NCBI GenBank assembly: GCA_016617855.1
Contig: JAECUM010004302.1
Span: 1-64,000, forward strand
Length of the DNA stretch: 64,000 nt
Direction of reading: 5' to 3'
DNA from: Megalonaias nervosa
Lineage: Eukaryota; Mollusca; Bivalvia; Unionida; Unionidae
The notes under the pieces are model-generated. The model was not told the DNA's origin and searched no databases. It was given only the letters and a program-made list of their open reading frames with translations. Position numbers and translations under genes: made by a program. This document shows positions 55,745 to 64,000 of this stretch, piece by piece (the first letter of the stretch is position 1; every line of letters starts with the position of its first letter).

Positions 55745-57149
55745 CTGAAAGGAAAATCCTATCTCACATCCCCTAAATTATATGGTCCGTCTCTTACGAA
55801 AAATCAACAAGAAAGCACCGATTTGACAGTATAGTGCAAAGTTCTTGAATATTTTCATACAATATATAAATGCCATCAAAACTGTCTTAAATTGACTAAT
55901 AATGAAATGCTTGGCCCACATATATAGCTATAAAATTGTATTTGATAAAGATACTGTGAAAATGTTGTGCTTCAACCTCCTTAGTAGAATAAAGGACTTC
56001 AACCCGCACGTCAAATGAACAACCTAAACCTAGCGATTGTCCTAGATCTTAACATTGGCCGTGGAACTTGAAAATGTGTATTCATGAATAACGAGAACGA
56101 GGTACATGTGTAAACCAGTCAGGAAAATTATCATAGAGATGCTTAAATGAAATATACAGAAATTAAAACGCTCAATGGACTTCGATTTATTAAAAACATA
56201 TTGCACATGGCCAATAACATCGTTGCAACTTAGTCACTTGCTCGACCACCTTGGCTAGTCATATAAGCCGAAATAAATAAGGTACATAAATTACAATGGA
56301 TATAAAATATTTCTTTTTGAACATCAGTGCGTGATAGCGATCTCCTAAAGTATGCGGATACAATATTTGTGACAAAACTGGTCACAGTATAAAAGTTTGC
56401 GGCCGATCCAGTATCAGTGTATTTCTGAATATATCATGGTGGGGTACGGTTCAAAATGGATCAACTGCAGACTGTAGTCAAAACTCAACTAGTAATGTAA
56501 CAGGTGAGCCAGTTCCATCAAAGACAATTAATTTAAAATTAAATACACCTGGCGCTGGGACTTGAATTACAGGGGCAGCTTAATAGAGAGTATTAGTGTT
56601 AAAACAGGCACAAAAAAGGTGTTAACTTCATGTATTATTACGGTTGTAATGACGTTACTGAACATTCAGTGAGAATAACCCAAACTCCTCTACATGCATT
56701 TATCTTTTTGTAATTTTGACTCTACTGGCCAAGGCCTAGTTCTCATCAGTCACTGTGTACCAGTTCTTGCCAGAAGTCTAGTATCTTGTGAACAGATGCA
56801 AATTTTAACATATTATATACAGTACACCTTGAATGGATCAATTTTATTTAATTTTGAATGTATGCATTATAAGTACAACATTACATCTGTTCACAAGATT
56901 TTAGCACTATGGCTACAGTATTCACCAAAGACTGATTCATAGTCTGCAAGTACAGCAAATGAATCAAATGTGAGTAGGGCTGTCAGCTGTTTACTGCAAT
57001 ACTAATATGATTAAGCAACCTGTCACCTAAAAAAATATATTTGTCATTTCTTCATGAATTTGGAAAGGCATAATATCATTCTTTCAGATGATTACACACA
57101 AAAAATTTGTTTTGGTTTTGTTGGTTTTGTTTCAAGACGGTATTGGCTA
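54991..57149. other. Intergenic, possible less AT-rich promoter-like stretch
   Basis: Contains the (TA)n at 55686. Between about 55950 and 56560 CpG is more frequent than in its surroundings, and CAG|GTGAGC at about 56502 after a short ATG frame is a donor-like site on the plus strand. This could be a non-coding first exon, but no downstream exon was recognised. Confidence 0.3.
55686..55741 (+). repeat. (TA)n microsatellite
   Basis: Pure TA, 56 bases. Confidence 0.98.
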
Positions 57150-57295
57150 CATCATGAAAAGGTAATGGGAGTAAATACCTTTCCCAAGGACACTGCAAGG
57201 CAGCCAGCCAGGGTTGACCGGATGGGTATTGAACCCAGAACCCATGGATGATGAATCAGACTCTCTACCAACTGAAGTATCACAGCTCACTTAGT
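57150..57295 (-). mobile_element. SINE family C head
   Basis: The minus strand reads CAGTTGGTAGAGAGTCTGAT (A box) and TGGGTTCAATACCC (B box), then a CCAGCC/GGCTGGCTGCC stretch and GTGTCCTTGGGAAAGG. tRNA-like head and start of the body only. Confidence 0.6.
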
Positions 57296-57814
57296 TACAC
57301 ATGAGAAAATACTCAGAATTTTGTTAACAACAATGTAAAATGGTCTGAACACATGATTCACATAAAAAATAAATAATATTTGTTTCGTATGTGCTTAAAA
57401 AGTGAAATATTACATAATAAATTTCATTTTGTAAAAGCTACATCCAGCCTCTTATTGATTATTGTAATTGAATTTGTTCTGAGGTAATTGTAATTAAGAT
57501 TTTTCAGGCAAAATAGGGTCTGTAGAAATCATTTGGATGAACTAGTAATAAATATTATAGAAGCAAGTAATACACTGTTAATATTTCAATATACACTGTT
57601 CCAAATTATATTTTAATTTATTTAATCTATCAATACACCAACTGTCTACTGCCAGAAATGTCTGTATTCTGAAACCTAACAGAACTGTTCAGTTTTCAGT
57701 ACTCTGGCTCATTTCCTTGGAACTGCATTGCAAAGGAAATCAAACAGGTTCCTCCACCACTAATGCATTTCAAACAAGAGCTTTTACATGGATGAAATAA
57801 TAATATATACTTCA

Positions 57815-57921
<107 letters not shown>

Positions 57922-57950
57922 TAGAGAGATGAAGAGACAGTGAGAGGGAG

Positions 57951-58048
57951 TGAATTATAAATATACCAGACAGAATGGAAAGTGTTATCCGTTCTGTCTG
58001 GTGTATATTTATAATTATCCATTCTGTCTGGTGCATATTTATAATTCT
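57951..58048. repeat. Small inverted plus direct repeat cluster
   Basis: AATTATAAATATACCAGACA, then inverted GTTCTGTCTGGTGTATATTT, then a second direct copy of the latter (TTCTGTCTGGTGCATATTT). It can form a 27-bp stem. Confidence 0.85.
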
Positions 58049-58329
58049 CTATAATTAATCCTGTATACATTAATTTCTTTCATAGGAATCCAGAATGACT
58101 GTGTAGATGAGAATTAATTACTAGGTTGCCATGCGAATGTGTCTTCTACACGAGTACATATAACACCAACTCAGTAGTATCATTTTTAGTAATGTGTGCT
58201 TGTCATGATGGAATATGGACTGGTGTGTGCAGGCAAGGCAATGGGTGCTGTTTACCCATAGACCTGGCTTCAAATCTCAATAGAGTACGAATAAAAATTC
58301 CCTAACCTAAGTGATAGTATTATTTGTAT

Positions 58330-58351
58330 TATATATATATATATATATATA

Positions 58352-58424
<73 letters not shown>
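58330..58424 (+). repeat. (TA)n microsatellite
   Basis: 95 bases of TA with one interruption. A shorter TA tract is at 58661-58686 and a (TTA)n tract at 58889-58921. Confidence 0.98.
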
Positions 58425-58427
<3 letters not shown>

Positions 58428-58506
58428 GATATATAGTTGATATAGGCTGGTTGAGACATAATACATTTAAAGGTTTAATTCATGTAGAAACAGCCATGTA
58501 GAGTTT

Positions 58507-58652
58507 TGCAAACACAACGGTTTTTGTGTTTTATTTGTTTGTTTTGTCAATGTTTTGTATATGCCTTTGAAAAAGACTCATTAAGAGTCGAAAGCACTCA
58601 GGCTAGTTAGATACTAGTTTTGCACTGTTCGTTGTCAGTTTATTGCATTTAT
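58507..58652 (+). mobile_element. Single-arm copy of the 17904-18183 foldback family
   Basis: Starts TGCAAACACAACGGTTTTTG, contains CCTTTGAAAAAGACTCATTA then AGAGTCGAAAGCACTCAGG, and ends GTCAGTTTATTGCATTTATA next to (TA)n. Its better-preserved stem-loop can serve as a reference. Family not identified; stem-loop plus GAAA at such a place is seen in several retroelement families. Confidence 0.7.
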
Positions 58653-59062
58653 ATATACTTGTATATATATATATATATATATATATTCTCCCACTTCCCT
58701 TATATATTTTTGTAATGTCAGTGTAAGGGTGTTTACTTGTAAATACTTCCTTTGCCATAGAGATTGGTGGAAGGAGAATATACATGACTGTGCTTTGTCT
58801 TTGTATGAATGATTAATTTTGTATATAGTAGAGGGCCTTAAGGGAGATTCATTTGTACTCAGATAATTGAACTACTCTCTATCAAGAAAGACATTATTGT
58901 TATTATTATTATTATTATTATCAAAATACGCAGGACCAGTTGCACTAACAAGACTGCTATACAATGAAAGAAGCTACAAAACAAAAAGGGCAATAACTCT
59001 TACAAGGATTGAGGGAGCAAAGTGATTTTGCCTGATCGAGGATGTGAAAGATGTGTCCATTA

Positions 59063-59159
59063 ATGAAGTGTCATTATGAAGTTCTGGAAGTCCCACGGGA
59101 TGTTGGATCAGAGGAACTAAAGAAGGCATACAGGAAGCTGGCACTTAAGTGGCACCCTG
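59063..59159 (+). CDS. First coding exon of a DNAJC21-like J-domain protein (partial)
   Basis: An ATG opens [20 protein letters not shown], then [12 protein letters not shown]. This is helix I-II of a J domain up to the His-Pro of the HPD motif, with the MKCHYE start characteristic of DNAJC21/JJJ1-type ribosome-biogenesis cochaperones. One further base (G) before the donor G|GTTGGTAAC would begin the Asp codon of HPD, which fits a phase-1 intron. The frame read through gives HPGW and a stop. No second exon was recognised in the remaining 4.8 kb, so either the intron is longer than that or this is a stranded fragment. Confidence 0.65.
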
Positions 59160-60964
59160 GTTGGTAACTACTATATTTACCAAGCTCATTTCAAAAGATT
59201 CATTGTTGTAGCAAATGTTTCAAATTAACAAGGTGAATTTAATATTGAGATCATGCCTGAACCTTGTATTATCAAACTTGTCCATTTAAATTTGCTATTT
59301 GCCATTAACATGTTTTTTATAATAATAGATTTTATACATTTGTAAATGGAAGATTTGATTATCTTACTTAGCAGGATGGTTGTCAAGCAGGTAAGAAGAA
59401 GTGTGTAGACTTTATTTCATTAACTTTGATTGTACAAATTTTTTGTAATAAATTAATACTACATAGGTCAGGGGGCAGCCTAGTCTGATTAAAATCAGAT
59501 CTCCAGCAACAGTTTAGGGGTCATACTCTCGTGATCTTTGAATTAGCCATATGAAATGCAGCTTTAGGAAATCTGAAAGTGAATTGAATCTTTTGGCACA
59601 CAATGATGCCCTTCATACTGCTTAGCCTCCAAAACATGAAGATATAAGACTTCATTTGATTGGCTGATAAAATTAGCAATTATGGTAATAACATTTACCA
59701 GAACATGACTTCTAATAGGTTGCTGTCAGATCTGATTTTAACCCAACTGTTTTCAGCCATGTCAGTTTTGACTTGCAGCCCAGGAAGAATGATATGAGGA
59801 AAATTGTTTAGAAATTCAAATATTTGTTATTATTTCTGTGTTTGATATTGGGCCACATACATGAAATTTAACTTGCACAGCAGTGATTTTTAGCTGTCTG
59901 GGCTAGTTTGGCTAGAGAATTGGTATCTTCTGATGGAATTAAAGCCCAGAGGAACCACCCAGTTTAAATAGACTGACCATTTAGCATTTTGCATGCTTGA
60001 ACCATGGATACCACTAGGGAAAGGAAGTGCTTTCAAATTCAGGCCACAAAAAGAAAAGTTGAAGTATTACTTTCAGTTTCATATATTTTGAGGACTGGTT
60101 GATGTAAGAGCATGCAAGATTTAATGATTAGAAAATATTGAAAATATGGCTGATTTACTGCATTATGTACACATGTAAAAGCAATTTCATAACTGCAGTT
60201 CAACTCAGATATAGTTTGTTTTATACTAGTGAATAGCCACACAGCTTACTGATAGACTGCAGTGGTATGAATTGCTAAACATGTACTATCAAAATAGCTT
60301 TCAAGTGAACCTCTGGTCATGCTTCATTCATCCACCCACCTCTCTACCAATTAGTTCATTGTATACATAAGTTTTGTTAGATCTGTTTTAAATATTAGGC
60401 TTTATTGGGTGTGCAAAGTCACCTGGTATTAAGTGCAAGTTATTTTGTACTGTGTGTTACTCAATGGTTACCATTCATATAAGGTTGATGAAGCTGATGT
60501 TAGCAAGTAATGTTTTCATTTTCTTTGCAAGATATGCTACCCAGTCATAAAAATTAGAGATGCTTCCACTATCTCACAAATCCAACCCTCCCAAGCTTGG
60601 AATGAGGTTCATTACATCTTTCAGCTTACTTTAGCAACAGAGGTGTTTAAGAGTTGTCTTCGTGCCAGGACATGTCAGATTAGAGTGATCTCTCCTAGTA
60701 AAGAGGGATTTGTACCAAACCCCAACAGTCACCAGCTGCTACTTCCACTCATGCCTGGTCATCATAGTCTTTATGAGGACTTGTAAATACATATCCCCAT
60801 TGTAATCAATTGAGTGATTTCTTGGAGTTTTCTCATCTCAGAGAAGTATACTCCATGTATTTTTCTGTCTAAATCTCAATCTCTCTTTATTGTGGATGAA
60901 TAATTTGCAGTTCAGTAGTCTGACTTTATTATATTATGAGCAGCTTGGTGCCATCTTAATTGCC
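59160..60964. other. Putative first intron of the J-domain gene
   Basis: Searched on the plus strand for an exon beginning with the rest of the Asp codon and KN; none found. No repeats noted. Confidence 0.4.
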
Positions 60965-61380
60965 TGGTCTATAGTATGTACACTTTAACTAAGAAGTGGT
61001 CTGTAGTATGTACATTTGAACTAAGTACTCATCTATAGAGTACAGTTTAACTAAGTACTGGTCTATAGTATGTACAGTTTACCTAAGTACTGGTCTATAG
61101 TATGTACAGTTTACCTAAGTACTGGTCTATAGTATGTACAGTTTAAATAAGTACTGGTATATATTATATATAATTTAACTAAGCACTGATCTGTAGTGTA
61201 TACAGTTTAAGTACTGGTCTATAGTATGTACAGTTTACCTAAGTACTGATTTATAGTATGTACAGTTTAACTAAGTACTGGTCTATAGTATGTACAGTTT
61301 AATTTAGTACTGGTCTATAGTATGTATAGTTTAACTAAGTACTGGTCTATAATATGTATAGTTTAACTATGTCCTGGTCC
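60965..61380 (+). repeat. Minisatellite, 32-bp unit, about 13 copies
   Basis: Unit TACTGGTCTATAGTATGTAC, AGTTTAACTAAG; exact 32-base spacing at 61081 and 61113. Lies downstream of the J-domain exon. Confidence 0.95.
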
Positions 61381-62439
61381 CTTTTGTAAAGTATATCACT
61401 GATTGCCAAGTATATATCTCTTTTTTCTTACAGAAAAGTCATTCCTGCATTTTCTCTATCATTTATCTTAACTTTTAGTGTTCGCTTCACATTAAGCTCA
61501 GTGTGACACTTGATTGATTTTATCAGTGCTATTGTCTTCCATTCTTTATTTACATGTATCAACACCAATTAGCAGGTTGTCAAGTAAATGGTCATTAATT
61601 ATTCCATATAAGAGAGTAATTTGATTCTGCATTTTCTCAGACAGTTATCTTAATTTATAGCATCCACTTCAGCATCAGTTGAGTGTACTGTATATTCCAT
61701 TGTCATGTTGCGTATGTTTGTGTACATGCAGTATAAGTTTGTCAGTTTGGTTCAGGATAATAACCCCATTCATTACATTATATATTACATGTATAGTGTT
61801 CAGTTTGAACCATAGATGCAGTGTGTACTCACTCTAGTCAGAAGCAATGATGACCTGCACAGCCTAGCTATTGTCATGGGCAACATAAGCATGAAGAAAC
61901 CACCAGCATTGCCACTAGCACTGCCTCTGTCACCAGTTTTTGATGACTGAATAATGGGCTTCTCAGCTTGTCTTCTTGGCAACCTTCTCAAAGCAAATGA
62001 AGATATGTTCATGCAGCCTCTTTTCTGATACCTCCATGGGAGAGGGTTGCCTTCAACATGAAATGGGACAAATCATGCCCTGACAACTCATGACTCTTGT
62101 TAGAATTAAAAACCATCCTTTCTCAGATCAAAGCTTTCACAGCCACTACTTGGGGCACCCAAAGTCAGCATTGAGCAATCTTCAATGCCATTGAGGAGGA
62201 CAATCTTACAGGCCAAAACCATAAGGTGAGCATCTGTTTATATCAAGACATGAAGTTCCTTATTTTGCACTTGCTTCATCTTAGATTCCTTCGTAAAAAC
62301 CAGGACAATCCAGTTTCATTCCATTCCAGCTCTTCATTTATCTTGGCATGGAGCTCAGAATACCTATGTTAGCTTTGCTGTTGACCATCATCTGTCAATC
62401 TGTTAACACAAGTTTATTATTGCTACTCCTCCTAACCTT
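61381..62439. other. No recognisable gene
   Basis: Frames on either strand at 61800-62400 are short and broken. No assigned repeat. Confidence 0.4.
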
Positions 62440-63130
62440 CTTGGGGGGATTGTCTTGAAACTTTATATGCACATTCATCCCATGATCTAACTGGTCCCAA
62501 ATATAAATGGTTCTGTTGGGACATCAAGTATGGCCGTCATGGTGGCCATTTTGAAAATCTTTTTATCGCTACTCCTCTTGGATGGCTGATCTTATTGACA
62601 TGGGTTTTTTTATACCAAAAATTCTGCTTGTGAAATTTAGCTGGTCCTAGAAGATAATGATGGAAATCTTGACATCCAAAATGGCCACCATGGCAGCCAT
62701 TTTTAAAATCTTGTTATTGCTATTTCTCCTGGATGGATGGTCATATCAACATGGGGTTTCACCAAAGGCTTATTATGATGTTTAGTTTGTCGTAAATGAA
62801 ATGGTACCATTCTTAGATCCAATGTGGCCACCTTGGCAGTCATCTTGAAAATTTTATTACTACTTCTCCTGAATTGATGTTCCTGTCGACATGGGGTTTT
62901 CACCTTAAGGCTTCTTATGATGTCTAATTGGTCCTAAAAGAAAATGGTGCTGACATTACCTCCAATATTGTGATCTTGAAAATTTTGTTTTCACTGCTCC
63001 TTGTAAATGAATGGTCAGATTGACATAGAGTTTACACCAAAAGTCTGCATAAAATGTTTAATTGGACCTAAATGAAAATAGGCATATCTCACATCCAGTA
63101 TGGTCACAACAGTGACCATGTTAAAGATCT
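62440..63130 (+). repeat. Degenerate tandem array, unit about 135-150 bp
   Basis: Five units, recognised by CCATTTTGAAAATCTTTTTA-like starts at about 62546, 62697, 62838, 62972 and 63116. Each continues with CTCCTGGATGGATGGTC, GACATGGGGTTTTCACC, TTATGATGT and GGTCCTAAA...ATGG. The same unit is found inverted at 4190-4475. Confidence 0.8.
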
Positions 63131-63743
63131 TTTATTTTGCTCAAGAATATTAGAGATTGTTTCAGTAATTAGCACATAAAGAGAATAAATGGTCTTGATG
63201 CCTCGAAATTCTTTATGGCCAGTGGAGCATCAGCTCTTTCAAGGGATTCTTTTGTTTGTCTCCCCAAGAACATTCATTAAAGATAATGTATCTTGTGTCC
63301 TTTGCTTAGAGATTCAAACTTTAGATCAGGAATCTCTTCATCTCATGGGTCAGCTTGGTGTAACTGCGAACCATCTCACTCATGGCTGACATGTTCATGT
63401 GACCGCTACAGATCACTCTTTTACCTCAGTGGCATCCAAAATTTTTCCAGCGATGAAAGTTTCAAATAATATGAGGTCCCATCTCAGCAATTGGGAGAAA
63501 CTTTCTAGGCTCACAGCTGGTACCATGATGAAGGCTTAACTGCAGGAGACCACAATCTGCACATGGGCTAGCATGCCCAACTCCTGCCCTTCTTTTAAAT
63601 GAATGGAATTTTGCCCCTCTAGGAGTGCTCAGTGCATATCAGCACCATGGAGATGTTGGCCAAAATGAATGCTATGTGATCACAGCAGGAAATGTTATTG
63701 AGAAAATGACATCTTAACATTTTGGGATTTTCTCAAGTGGTGC
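63131..63743. other. Unassigned; possibly an old retroelement scrap
   Basis: Plus-strand frame 63189-63389 contains LHLMGQLGVTANHLTHG, vaguely like the RT/RNase H connection (LG.L......P..HLR) of DIRS- or Ty3-type elements. The similarity is too weak to name it. Confidence 0.25.
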
Positions 63744-64000
63744 ATACCGCTCTGGTGGCCTAGTGTGGTTAGAGCATCCACCTTGGATGTGGGAGGTCGT
63801 GGGTTCGATCCCTGGCTGAGTCATACCAAAGACTTACAAAAATGGTACTAACAGCTGCCTCGCTTGGCATTCAGCATTAAGAGGTTAGTGTTAGGACTGG
63901 TCGGCCTGGTGTCAGGATAATGCGACTGGGTGGGGCATCATGCTACATGTCTGCGGCATGATGCCCCAGTGCTAGATGTCACTATAAACTGCCACACTGC
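63744..64000 (+). mobile_element. SINE family B copy, cut by the window end
   Basis: Head CCGCTCTGGTGGCCTAGTGT with GGTTAGAGC (A box) and GGGTTCGATCC (B box), then GAGTCATACCAAAGACTTAC, AAGAGGTTAGTGTTAGGACT and GTGTCAGGATAATGCGACTG. The youngest-looking of the three copies; the 3' tail is outside the window. Confidence 0.88.

Noticed and set aside
56440..56510. Short ATG frame ending near CAG|GTGAGC on the plus strand
   Set aside because: Could be a first exon but the frame closes before the donor and no downstream exon was found.

Overview
The window is about 64 kb of AT-rich, repeat-dense nuclear DNA from an animal. Evidence for this is split genes with long introns and GT-AG boundaries, tRNA-derived SINEs, many DNA-transposon remnants, a DIRS-type retrotransposon and long (TA)n/(CA)n/(GA)n tracts. 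There are no bacterial-type operons. The mix of elements and the metazoan beta-lactamase-like gene suggest a marine invertebrate, most likely a lophotrochozoan such as a mollusc. That placement is inference.

Three protein-coding loci can be supported. (1) At 7793-9721 on the minus strand is an uninterrupted 642-codon reading frame for SCFD1/SLY1, the Sec1/Munc18-family SNARE regulator of ER-Golgi traffic. A second, broken 0.42-kb piece of the same coding sequence lies at about 5999-6418, enclosed by a pair of inverted repeats (5859 and 7515). (2) At 18494-49564 on the minus strand is a seven-exon (as found), about 31-kb gene for a serine beta-lactamase-like hydrolase; its exon phases all join correctly and its first exon was not found. 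(3) At 59063-59159 on the plus strand is what looks like the first coding exon of a DNAJC21-type J-domain protein; its later exons would lie beyond the window.

The rest is introns and intergenic DNA filled with repeats. The clearest mobile element is a decayed DIRS-like tyrosine-recombinase retrotransposon at about 23350-28930, inside an intron of the beta-lactamase-like gene. It retains gag, RT/RNase H and recombinase remnants and the split inverted-repeat/ICR ends of that order. A SINE (with TSD) and a 159-bp hAT-type MITE (8-bp TSD) have inserted into it. Three tRNA-derived SINE families recur (A: 14255, 24282, 36795, 53966; B: 2568, 47040, 63744; C: 3335, 38395, 57150). DNA-transposon remnants include a 9-bp-TSD MITE at 1014, a pogo-like MITE at 11412, a 2.9-kb element at 30473 with related short copies at 48122, 49706 and 54782, and an element with a SWIM/YqaJ-like coding scrap at 39996-41800. 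A large foldback palindrome lies at 17904-18183, with a half copy at 58507. Many minisatellites (unit lengths 21, 32, 36, 37, 40, 50, 60, 64 and about 145 bp) account for most of the remaining open reading frames.

I see no evidence of a new multi-gene system. The most interesting items are the nested DIRS element, the SCFD1 fragment between inverted repeats, and the foldback family with a stem-loop followed by GAAA.
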